Below, piece after piece: positions 53,320 to 63,500 of a DNA stretch of 64,000 nucleotides. Position 1 is the first letter of the stretch. Each line of letters opens with the position of its first letter. The notes below the pieces were generated by a model, which saw only the letters and a list, made by a program, of their open reading frames with translations, did not search any database and was not told the DNA's origin. Source of the stretch: a virus. The stretch spans positions 21,558-85,557 of the IMG/VR virus record IMGVR_UViG_3300030503_000566; one strand, given 5' to 3'. Made by a program: the position numbers and the translations under genes.

Positions 53320-54017
53320 GGAGTGTTATTTCAAGAGTGCGTACAACTAACAAACTCTTATCTAGTGACAATATCATAAGTGATAGAGCCGTGGAAAAGG
53401 AGCTTAAAAGTAAAGCTATTACCTTAATCCGTAGGGAAACTAACTTACGAAGGTTATGGTCTACCTCCACCATCTTCAGTGAAATTCCTTGTCTGGAAAT
53501 GATCCAAGTACCTCTCTCTGAATGCTGTGATTATCATTCTGATAGGGTTGTAGCAAGGAGCAAACATAAATTGCCAGCTATGGCGGAGGGTATTTATGGA
53601 TATCTTATCCAGTGGGTTAGGAATGTAGAGAGAACCACCAAAGAGAGTAAGCGGATAAATGAGATGTCTATTAATAGATATGTGAATTTCCTTGGTATTA
53701 ATCCAAGATATAATAGACTTGTTTACTGGATTGATAACAGATATCTATATTGCTCAAATCCAGATGTACAGGTATTAAGCATCTCTGCCTACTTTGAGGA
53801 CGATATTCCTAAGTATTTATTGTTCCCTGAGTGCAAATGTGACTCAAGAAAACCATCTTATGACGAGTGTAAAAATCCTCTGGATCTACAGTTTAAATGT
53901 CCGGGGTATCTTGAGGACAATTGTGTATCTATGACTTCCAAATATCTAATTGAAACATATTTTAGATTGGTAGATGATAAGACCTCTGATAATAGAGATG
54001 ATGAAACAGTGAAATAA
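53307..54017 (+). CDS. tail-module structural protein, 236 aa
   Basis: Starts MPTLRSVISRVRTT. Helical start, then a beta-rich part with Cys clusters (FPECKCDSRK, DECKNPL, CPGYLEDNC). Homologous in position to the conserved gene between MPP and the IHF-like gene of crAss-like phages; probably a ring or tail protein. Its natural start is followed, one gene upstream, by the homing endonuclease insertion. Confidence 0.65.
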   Translation: MPTLRSVISRVRTTNKLLSSDNIISDRAVEKELKSKAITLIRRETNLRRLWSTSTIFSEIPCLEMIQVPLSECCDYHSDRVVARSKHKLPAMAEGIYGYLIQWVRNVERTTKESKRINEMSINRYVNFLGINPRYNRLVYWIDNRYLYCSNPDVQVLSISAYFEDDIPKYLLFPECKCDSRKPSYDECKNPLDLQFKCPGYLEDNCVSMTSKYLIETYFRLVDDKTSDNRDDETVK

Positions 54018-54057
54018 TACTATAAAATAGATAAACCGTACTATAAAACACATATAA

Positions 54058-54543
54058 TTGCCAAGAGTTACAGTAGAATGGATCAGTGCCAGTAGGAAAA
54101 ACTATAACGAGTTCTTAGAAAAGAATCCCGACATAAAACTGTCGGCAAAACAGTTCTACGACATAATTAGGACCTATAATGTCATGTTTAGGGACTATAT
54201 ATTGGAAACTGGTGAAAAGGTAAAGCTACCTCAGGGCATTGGATATTTTTCCATTAACAAGAAAAAGACTCGCAAATACGGTTATAACAAGAAAAGAGAA
54301 AGAGTTATTCGTCTACCTATAGATTGGCCCAAAAGTAGGGCTGCCGGGAAGCACATCTACAACTTCAACTACCATACAGAAGGATACAAATTTAGATGGG
54401 TTTGGTTTCAAGATACAGCATACTTTCTCAAATCAGATATTTGGTGTTTTAAGCCTTCTAGAGAATCTTCACGGGCAATTGCAGATAAAATCTTACGTAG
54501 TAAAGATAAGAATTACGCTGATGTTTATCATGAGTGGAAGTAA
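54058..54543 (+). CDS. IHF-like structural protein (TTG start), 161 aa
   Basis: The frame opens with a stop at 54055, and TTG at 54058 is the only start before residue 43, so a TTG start is used. Residues 30-75 (FYDIIRTYNVMFRDYILETG, then VKLPQGIGYFSINKKKT) follow the helix pair and the GIG strand of HU/IHF-like folds, as in the IHF_54 gene conserved in crAss-like phages. It is highly basic. It may bind DNA in the neck or act in genome ejection. Confidence 0.68.
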   Translation: MPRVTVEWISASRKNYNEFLEKNPDIKLSAKQFYDIIRTYNVMFRDYILETGEKVKLPQGIGYFSINKKKTRKYGYNKKRERVIRLPIDWPKSRAAGKHIYNFNYHTEGYKFRWVWFQDTAYFLKSDIWCFKPSRESSRAIADKILRSKDKNYADVYHEWK

Positions 54544-54552
54544 ATAATACAC

Positions 54553-55470
54553 ATGTCTTATTATTATAAATATAATTTTGTCTCTCCTGAGCCAATTTTT
54601 TCTGTTATCAAAGAAGAATTAAGAACTTACTTTGAGGCAGGTGCTGTTGATGATGTTATGTTCTCTGTATGGATGGATAGGGCATTAAAGAAGTTAGGTA
54701 GAGCCACTAATCAAATAAGGGAAACAATTCTTGAGGTGCATGATTACCAAGCTAAATTGCCACCAGAGTTTCTGGCAGTTAGAGAAGCTTGGTTATGTAC
54801 AGAAATAGAGCCTTGGGTACAGAGACCGAATGCTAAATATGATCAGGTTTTCTGTAGAATTACCCCTGTCTATAATGATAGTCCTTGTGTAGATTGTGTT
54901 CCTGAAATATTGAGAGTAACTTATAAGAATACTGAATTTGGGCCATATCCAGATATGAAAATAAGGAGAATATATCTTCTTAAACCGGGGTCCATCTCAG
55001 CAAAAGACAATTGTGGTCTACCCTTAGTGCAATATGAGGGGGCTAATTATGAGGATGTATCTCCTCTAGAGAGACCAATGGCTAATCTAAATTCCTCTGC
55101 TCCAGATAGTTATGATATTCATGGTAATAAGTTTGTCCTAAACTTCAGAAAGGGAATTGTTCATCTGATATATTATGCAGAGGAGAGAGATGGGGAAGAT
55201 TATCAGCTTGTTCCAGATAACTATTGGATTCAGGAATATGTTAAACGCTTTATAAAATTTAAAGTGTTTGAGCAGTTGTGGAATCAAACCACAGATGAAA
55301 CTTACAACCAGATCAAACAGAAAATGGATTATTACAAATCCTCTTATGACGAGGGTTGGATTATGGCAGATATAGAGATAAAGAAGAAAGATTCTACTAC
55401 TATTCAAAGGTCGATTAAGAGAGATATGAATAGGTTACATCATTATAAGCTTGATCATTATAGACATTAA
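54553..55470 (+). CDS. tail tubular/head-tail adaptor protein (P22 gp4-like)
   Basis: A 305-residue protein placed where the Ttub gene lies in crAss-like phages. N-terminal helices (EELRTYFEAGAVDDVMFSVW, RALKKLGRAT) fit the adaptor fold that sits below the portal. A beta-rich domain and a C-terminal helix follow. The stop overlaps the next start (TAATG). Confidence 0.75.
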   Translation: MSYYYKYNFVSPEPIFSVIKEELRTYFEAGAVDDVMFSVWMDRALKKLGRATNQIRETILEVHDYQAKLPPEFLAVREAWLCTEIEPWVQRPNAKYDQVFCRITPVYNDSPCVDCVPEILRVTYKNTEFGPYPDMKIRRIYLLKPGSISAKDNCGLPLVQYEGANYEDVSPLERPMANLNSSAPDSYDIHGNKFVLNFRKGIVHLIYYAEERDGEDYQLVPDNYWIQEYVKRFIKFKVFEQLWNQTTDETYNQIKQKMDYYKSSYDEGWIMADIEIKKKDSTTIQRSIKRDMNRLHHYKLDHYRH

Positions 55471-58400
55471 TGGCTGAACAGGAAGACGATAATCAGCAGC
55501 AGCAACAACCTCCCCAACAGGGAAATGTATCCCTTAATCCAAATCAGGCTATTGGGGGTATGAATCTGAACTCCATCTTGAGAGAGGTGAAGCCGGGACA
55601 GTTAACTTATGCCCTAAATGCTCAGGTAGAGAATTTTGATGGGGGTGGTATCTCATACCAAAACGAAAGTGGTAATACTCTATGTTACAACTTTCCTATA
55701 GGTTATGTTGATATAGGGCACCATTTTATCCCAGAGCAAGATAGAACAGTATGGTTCTTAGTAAATCCCACAACGGGGGGATCTGAAATAGGAGTTGGAA
55801 GTACATTAACATGCACTTATACAACCCTAGTGAACCAATCTTGCTTAAATTTTAATATAAATTACCCGATACATAAATCAGTACATAAAATAACAGCTTG
55901 TGGCACAGAAGTTTATTGGACAGATACATATAATGGCCGTCGATATATGGATATCGATAATCTCCCTTATGCACAAACTTTCGATGGAACAGCACAGTCC
56001 CCATGTGCAAGCACTACTCTCAGTACTATTGACTGTAATAAATTAAGTATACAGCCAAATTTTGCTATTCCACAGATTGTATATGAAGCAGTTCTTGGTG
56101 GGGGAAATGTGATAGAGGGGACTTATCAATTTGCAGTCCAGTATTGTAATTTTGAAGGAAGTGCATACACTTCCTACTATTCCCATACTAACCCAATGCC
56201 CATCTTGAATCCATTTATAGTGGGTCCTGACTTCAATTATAATACTGGGAAATCAATTAAGTTCAAAGTAAGTAATATAGATATAACTGGACTATTTGAT
56301 TATTTTAACATTGCTGTTATAAAGACCATAAATAATATAACAAGTGTAGATCTTGTAGCTACCTATCAAATTACTCAGGCTACTCAGACTGTCATTTATA
56401 CAGGCCAATCCAAGGCAGATATTGCACTAACCATTGATGATGTATTCGAGAGATTTGTGTATTTTGATACTGCTCAGGGTGTAACTACAGTACAGGATGT
56501 ACTTGTTTGGAATGGTCTAACTACTAATGAGAGGCTCTCATATGCTAGTATATTTAATCAAGTCACTCTACAGTGGGTTAGTTTTAAAGTTCCCCCAAGT
56601 AGCAATCAATTCGCAGATCCATTAAACTCTGCCAACTACGAAGGATACATGAGAGATGAGATTTATCCTTTTGATGGTGTAGTTATCTTAAAGAACGGTT
56701 ATCAATCTGATAGGTTTCCCATCCCTAATAGAGTGGCCACATCAGCAGATTTACTTATCATAAGTAATGGTGATGTTCAAGCTGGTGGGACTGTATGTGA
56801 ACCTGTAACAGGCTTACCAACATGGCAAGTGTATAATACAGCTACTGTAGAGGGGTATTGCCCACAATATGTAGGCAATGAGAATAATGACTGTTATGAG
56901 GGGCCTTATCAGTATGGTAATTTTGGCTTTTGGCAATCAACAGAGACATACCCTTGCAATGAGGGTATATTTGGCTCCCTATCTGGACAACAGATTAGGC
57001 ATCATTTATTCCCTGATAATGCCGTAAGTAACCACCATGATAATGAGGGCAATATTTATCCACTAGGGGTGCAAGTAGATGCTTATCAATTATATACACT
57101 TATTCAGCAGTCAGGTCTTACACAAGAACAAATAGACCAAATTGCTTGTATTAAGATAATTAGAGGGGATAGGGCAGCAAATAAATCGATAATTGCTAAG
57201 GGTCTATTATATAATGTGGGTTCTTACACAAATAACGATATTAATAACACAGGTAATAATGGGACCTTCTTCTTCCCGAATTACCCTTTTAATGATTTAA
57301 GGGAAGATCCTTTTATTAAAGGTAGTAATGATGCAGTTTCTGGATCTACAGTCGTAAGTAATTACAATTCAGTAAACAATTCCGGTAATACAAACACGAC
57401 TCTCTATACAGCGATTATACCTGCAAACACTTTAGTTAATATTGGTGACCAATTAATTGCAACCTATCAAGGAGAGTATAACGGGAGCAATAACCAAAAT
57501 CAACTATTGACCGTCGATATTAATAATATTAACATAGGAGGACTATTAATAGATGCCTCTAGTGGTACTACTTGGAGTATAACATCCACTATAACTTTGA
57601 CGGGGCCAGATGCCATATCAGTCTCAAATCAATATACTACTTTTGGGGTTGTTACTTTTAATGACACCACTACTACTACAAAGTCTGGAATAGATACCTC
57701 CTCACCTCTCACCATTACTTTATATGGAGTTGCTCCACAAGGCTCTAATAATGAGGTAACTATCTCAACAATCTCTGAAGTAATTAACTATTCTCCCGGA
57801 GGAGCCAATGTTGCTCCCCCCTCTCCTTATTTGGATGCTTTTTCAAGTAGTGGTTCATTGCAGAGATTTACCTTTCATTCTCCAGATACTTCATTTTACC
57901 AGCCATCTCTAGGTAATATTCTTAAACTAGAAACTATAGAAACAGGTCAGGCTAGGCAGCATTTCGTACAAACAAAAGGGCATGCTAGATATAAATTTCC
58001 CTCACTAGGTTCTTATTTAACGTCACTGGGGATAGGAATAGCAATAGGATTTGCCTCCTCTAGTATAGGTGTATCTACACAGATATTTAATGGGGCAGCA
58101 GCATTTACAGCCTTTGCAACCTTTAATGATATAATCTATAAATTAATTCCTCGTAGGAATTTTGCTTATCAATTTAATTCTATAGGATATTATGATAATA
58201 CTCAAACTATACCTAACTATAATGGAAATAAAATAAGAACTATAGATATAGCTTCTTATTTATCCTCTGGCTTACAGGGAAATAGTGATACCTATCCAAT
58301 TAATAACTGGCAAAGAGAGTCCTCCGTATATCTAAGGACAACTGCTACTCTGCCATTTCCAGATACGTACCCAAATGTGACACCAGAGACCTCTAGATAT

Positions 58401-60521
58401 GTAGCTTCTCAAGTAGGATGTGACTTGGGCTTCAAACAAAATCCTATTTGTTCTTATTATGCTTCATTGAAAAATCCAATAGAGGATCAATATGGACAAA
58501 TATACTCTTATCCAACAGTGGATACAGGTTTTCAATTAGCCATTGACCCCACACAGCCAATATCACAATTCTCCCAACAATTTTATTTTGTCTTTGGAGG
58601 AGATACCTTTATTAATAGATTTGCATTTAAGAGAAAATTTCCTTTTTTTCTTGATAATAGAGTGAATTTTCCAGATGACAGTGATGTTTTTTACGATGAA
58701 TTAGGAAATGTTTGCAATCCTTCATTCTGGTTTAGTACTGACGTGACTCAAGGTAATGGTGGATCATTTGGCCTAGGTTCTTTATTTGGGGTAAAGGTGA
58801 ACAGTTTCGATTGCAAGGATGGTTCCTTCTTTTATGATAGTGGCAAGTTCTATCTTTTTGCATATGGCCTACCTTACTTTTATGTTGAGTCTCAAGTGAA
58901 TGTAGATTATAGACAAGCGGCTAATGACTTAGCTGGTGAGTTCTGGCCTCATGTTAATAATGATGTTCCTGATGAGTGGTTACAAGAAATTAATGTTTCC
59001 ATAGGCCTAGATAACTCATATAATTATAATAAATCCTTCTCTAAGCAAAATGATGAGAATGTATTTACCACATTACCTCTGAATTGGGCACCTAATATGC
59101 CATGTTTGGATACTTATCAGAATAAAGCTATCTGGTCTGATAAGCAAGCAGACCCTGTATACTACTATAAAAATAGCTGGTTGTTATATAGGCCGACTTC
59201 ATATTATGATTTTCCTCTGAACTATGGAAAACTGATTGATCTAGAGGGGATTGAGAATAGGGAAATTATTGCACGTTTTGAGAATAGGATGGTAACTTAT
59301 AACTCTTTACTTACAATAAACACCTCTACCCCCCAAGGAGCATATCTGGGCAATGATAGTTTATTTAAAGGTAGCCCTCCAATAGACTTCTCTGACACAG
59401 ATGCTGGACATGCAGGCACTCAACATAAAATGTTTATCAAGACCTTTGAGGGTCATATATCAGTAGATGCTAAAAGGGGTCAAATTCTCCTGATTCCTGC
59501 TGTTTCTCCCTATTGGGGTAGAAGACAGTTAGAAGATTTGGCTGGTATTAAATATGGGATGAAGGAGTTCTTCTGTGAGAACCTTGAGTTCAAAATTCTT
59601 AAGACTTTCCCTAACTATCCCATTGATAATCATTTTAACTTTATAGGATTACATGGGGTATTTGATAATAAGTATAATAGGATTATTCTTACTAAAATAG
59701 ATTATGAGGTTATTAATCCAGTTTTAACCTATAATCCCATTCTTAACGTTTTTAATGATAGTTATGGCAATATTATTGCCCTTGGAGATCCAGCGTATTT
59801 CTGTAATAGATCATGGACACTCTCCTTCAATTTTGAAACCAGATCTTGGATTAGTTTCCATAGTTACATCCCTAATTTCTACATCCCCGGACCCTCGTAT
59901 TTCTTTAGTGGTATAAACGGTGCTCAATCCTCTAACTGGATACACAACAGGAGTTATACCCTCTTTAATAATTTCTATGGTAATCAAGCCCCTTATGTGA
60001 TCGAGTATCCTTTTGCTTATCAAATGCAAGATGAAATAGTACAGAATGTTAAGGATTATACAAAGGTTATTCAATACTTAAGTAATGTTGATTATCAGTC
60101 TTTTGTAGAGGTCAATGATATTTATTTTAATAAGGCTATTCTTTATAATAATCAACAGACCTCTGGACTTTTAAACCTTGTTCCCAAACCTCCTCACAAT
60201 CTTCAGATCCTCAGGCAGTACCCAAAGTATAATAGTGATTCAAAATCTATTTTAGTAACTAAATCTAACAATTTCTACAACTATAACTTCTTCTGGGATG
60301 TTGTAGCTAATAAAAATAATCCCATATTCTCAAGAGACTGCAACTCTCTATCCTTTGACAAGAGGTTAGTACAGTCCAATATGGATTACTCAATGAGAAG
60401 CTTTAAAAAAGCTCCATTGATGGCAAAAGATCTCCGTATAAGACATATTCTTGATAATCAGTCTCAGTACAAATTAATTTCCCAATTCGTTTTAGCGCCT
60501 TCGCAAAAATCTTACAAGTAA
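55470..60521 (+). CDS. tail hub/muzzle-type protein (Tstab-like), 1683 aa
   Basis: A giant beta-rich protein. After a Gln-rich N-terminus it has many Asn/Gly/Tyr-rich repeats (propeller-like strands such as TYQFAVQYCNFEGSAY). A hydrophobic stretch near residue 850-880 (SLGIGIAIGFASSSIG) could insert in a membrane. Its size and place match the tail-stabilisation/muzzle protein of crAss-like phages, which surrounds the exit of the DNA tube. It probably contacts the host envelope and plugs the tail. Confidence 0.78.
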   Translation: MAEQEDDNQQQQQPPQQGNVSLNPNQAIGGMNLNSILREVKPGQLTYALNAQVENFDGGGISYQNESGNTLCYNFPIGYVDIGHHFIPEQDRTVWFLVNPTTGGSEIGVGSTLTCTYTTLVNQSCLNFNINYPIHKSVHKITACGTEVYWTDTYNGRRYMDIDNLPYAQTFDGTAQSPCASTTLSTIDCNKLSIQPNFAIPQIVYEAVLGGGNVIEGTYQFAVQYCNFEGSAYTSYYSHTNPMPILNPFIVGPDFNYNTGKSIKFKVSNIDITGLFDYFNIAVIKTINNITSVDLVATYQITQATQTVIYTGQSKADIALTIDDVFERFVYFDTAQGVTTVQDVLVWNGLTTNERLSYASIFNQVTLQWVSFKVPPSSNQFADPLNSANYEGYMRDEIYPFDGVVILKNGYQSDRFPIPNRVATSADLLIISNGDVQAGGTVCEPVTGLPTWQVYNTATVEGYCPQYVGNENNDCYEGPYQYGNFGFWQSTETYPCNEGIFGSLSGQQIRHHLFPDNAVSNHHDNEGNIYPLGVQVDAYQLYTLIQQSGLTQEQIDQIACIKIIRGDRAANKSIIAKGLLYNVGSYTNNDINNTGNNGTFFFPNYPFNDLREDPFIKGSNDAVSGSTVVSNYNSVNNSGNTNTTLYTAIIPANTLVNIGDQLIATYQGEYNGSNNQNQLLTVDINNINIGGLLIDASSGTTWSITSTITLTGPDAISVSNQYTTFGVVTFNDTTTTTKSGIDTSSPLTITLYGVAPQGSNNEVTISTISEVINYSPGGANVAPPSPYLDAFSSSGSLQRFTFHSPDTSFYQPSLGNILKLETIETGQARQHFVQTKGHARYKFPSLGSYLTSLGIGIAIGFASSSIGVSTQIFNGAAAFTAFATFNDIIYKLIPRRNFAYQFNSIGYYDNTQTIPNYNGNKIRTIDIASYLSSGLQGNSDTYPINNWQRESSVYLRTTATLPFPDTYPNVTPETSRYVASQVGCDLGFKQNPICSYYASLKNPIEDQYGQIYSYPTVDTGFQLAIDPTQPISQFSQQFYFVFGGDTFINRFAFKRKFPFFLDNRVNFPDDSDVFYDELGNVCNPSFWFSTDVTQGNGGSFGLGSLFGVKVNSFDCKDGSFFYDSGKFYLFAYGLPYFYVESQVNVDYRQAANDLAGEFWPHVNNDVPDEWLQEINVSIGLDNSYNYNKSFSKQNDENVFTTLPLNWAPNMPCLDTYQNKAIWSDKQADPVYYYKNSWLLYRPTSYYDFPLNYGKLIDLEGIENREIIARFENRMVTYNSLLTINTSTPQGAYLGNDSLFKGSPPIDFSDTDAGHAGTQHKMFIKTFEGHISVDAKRGQILLIPAVSPYWGRRQLEDLAGIKYGMKEFFCENLEFKILKTFPNYPIDNHFNFIGLHGVFDNKYNRIILTKIDYEVINPVLTYNPILNVFNDSYGNIIALGDPAYFCNRSWTLSFNFETRSWISFHSYIPNFYIPGPSYFFSGINGAQSSNWIHNRSYTLFNNFYGNQAPYVIEYPFAYQMQDEIVQNVKDYTKVIQYLSNVDYQSFVEVNDIYFNKAILYNNQQTSGLLNLVPKPPHNLQILRQYPKYNSDSKSILVTKSNNFYNYNFFWDVVANKNNPIFSRDCNSLSFDKRLVQSNMDYSMRSFKKAPLMAKDLRIRHILDNQSQYKLISQFVLAPSQKSYK

Positions 60522-63500
60522 TGGCAGAGAAAATTAACTATCACGTTACTATCGACGAAATCTTTTCCCCCCTAAAGGCCAAAAGTGGTATTAGTATTAA
60601 GCCTGAGAATAAGGGTAAATTCAATGCCACTAAGAAGGCTACTGGTAAGAGTACTGAGGAATTAACTCATTCGAAGAATCCTACTACTAAGAAGAGAGCA
60701 ATATTTGCTCAAAGCGCCTCACGTTGGCACCATGCAGAGGATGGTGACACTTTAGGTCCTGTGGTAGATCCTATTGATCTGAATACTGTATACCCAGCAG
60801 CTAAAAGTAATATTACCACTGGTATCCAACCTGTTGGAGCTACAGGACCAAACACTAATAGTATAGCTGGACCAGAGGCCATGAGTAATCCGGGAACTAA
60901 TACCCCCGCTGGGGCAACTAGACCCCCAAAAGCCCCCCCTACTGATAGCAAGAATTCAATACAAGGTGTTGGTAATAGCGTACTTTTTGGTCTTACTGCA
61001 TTTGATGCAATGCTCTCTAATGGAAAAGTAAGAAATCAACAAGTAGTACGCCCTCCGAGAGCCTATAATCAGCATCCTTATGGTACTGGTTCTGAAGCTT
61101 TAATGAAGAAAGGGGGGAAAATTAAAGCCAAGAAGGGTCTATTCACCCAGCAAACTATGGATGAGGGTGGGGGAATTTATAATCCTCCTTTCCATAATAT
61201 GATTGCTCAAAATGTGGCTGAGGATAAAGGAGGTGCCCCTAAGCATTATTATCATGCAGATGATGATTATTATGAGGAGGGAGGTGCTGTTGAGAACTTA
61301 TTTAATCAGTTTGGTGGAATGAGTAAGGTACCTACAAGCATAATGTCAGGTGCTGGTGGGGCTTCTAGTGCAGGAGGTTTTGCTAAGATAGCTGGTATGG
61401 CAGCTATGGCAGATAATGGTGCCCAATTTGGAGGATATGAACTAGCCCCTCCCTCTAAGTATGTAAAGCAAGATCAGAGTAGTAATCTTAATGTATTTAC
61501 TAATGGAGGTGAATTAAAAGAAGATGATAAAAATAACCTTCTAGTATTCAAAAAAGGTGGTAAAGTTCCTAAAGGCAAGTATGGCTATAGAATGCACCAA
61601 GATGAGACTAGGAATAGACCTACTTTTAAGAATGGTGGTGCTGTGACAGATGAAGATAATCTGTTGGTGTGGGAAAATGGTGGTTCTACTGATAAGGATA
61701 ATCTTTTAGTTTGGGATGATGGGGGCTATATTAAAAAGCTAAATTCTAAAGGGAAAGTTATACCCAATATTCTTGCTAATGGCTCCAAGATTTCTCCTAA
61801 CCAAGCTAGGGCAGATAGACCATATAACCAAATGACTTATTATGATAAGGATATTGTGGCTGAACATGGTTCTGTGATTAGCCCAGAACAGGCTCACAGT
61901 GATTATCCTTATACCCAAGAGTGGTATGAGAATGGTGGTATTTTACCTTCATCCTATGGTAAAGACGAGGATGTAAATAAACTTGTTTTTCATGGTGGTG
62001 GTTCTATCTCTGGTCACTCTATTGCAGGAAAAATGAGCAAAGGAGCAAATGCTCCTAGTGATGGTTCTTTAAGGAAGAGCAGGATTAAAAATCCTAAAGC
62101 GGTCCCCGAGATGGAGGAGGGTGGAAGAATGATTGCTAGTGGATTAGGGGGTCCGGGTAAAACTTACAAGAATCATAAATATCTGGATTCTTTTGATGAT
62201 AGCAAGTTACTTACTGCTGAATATTTTAACGGAGGTTCTGTAGAGAAACCATTTATACCTAAGAATTATAAAAATGTGGCCCAAAAAGGCCAAAAGAAGG
62301 CCCCTCCTATAATGGATTATGGGGGACCTGTAGGTCAAAAACCAGTATCACAAATGACTGATGCTGAAGTACATGCAGAATTAACTAGACCAATGCCTCA
62401 TCCTGCTGACTTAATTAGAGTAAGGGATACCAGAACTACTAATCCGGTGACTAATCAGAAGTTAAGACCAGATCAGCTAGGTGGTAGGAGTACTATAGTT
62501 AATTCCGATGTTATTAAAGCAATTGTTGCTCAGGCCAAAGCTAAAGGTGTAGACCCTAATGAGGCTCTTGCTATAGCTTCTCAAGAGAGTGACTTTGGAA
62601 AAGCAGACTATGTACCACGGTTCAAGAAAATTGATGACTATTTAAGTAGTTGGGGGGGTATAGACCCTAACGCCAGAAAGGAAATGGATAAAGCCAGAAG
62701 CAATGCATATAATGAAGCAATGGGTTCTTTAGGACATGCTTGGGCTTATAGGGATACAAATATGATACCGGGTTATCAAGAGCCTAGTCAAGTTGGTAAA
62801 AATACAGGCCAAGATTTTATGAATGCTGGGGCCGATGCTTTAGCAAAGGCTCTTAAAGAGAAAAATACATATGCTAGACAACTTGGTTATACCGATGATG
62901 CACATAGATTACAGACTTACAATGGTTTAGGTAAATTGGGGTACAATAAGACAATGGGTGGAAAACAGAGTGCTTATGGTGTTCCTCTGGCTCCCGGACA
63001 ACCTTTAGACCTTAGAAAAAACCCTGCTTATGGTAAGAATATAATTTCTATTAGAGATTCCGTAATAAGAAATAACCCTGCGCTTGAGAATATAGTTAAT
63101 AGTACACCTGCATATAAATCAACTACTGATAATTCTACTGCTAAAATGGATAATGGTGGTTCTGTTGATGTTAATAGAGTAATACCTCATCCCCTTAAAT
63201 TCTATTATGGTGGGGATGCAGATACTATTAGTAATAATCCCTATGCTGGACCCACAGTGGAATTTAAAGGGCCATCCCATGAAGAGGGAGGTATAGGAAT
63301 GTCTTATGGTGGAAAGAAAGTAGAAGTTGAGGGTGGAGAAACCGGTGTTGTAGACCAGCAAGGTGATTTTAATGTAATGGGTAATATGGTATTCCCCGGT
63401 ACAAATACTAAGTTTAAAGCACTTTCTAAAAAGATATCAGATCAGGAGAATAGTACTAATAGGAAGCTGAATAAAGGTACCAAGCTAATGGATGAATCTA

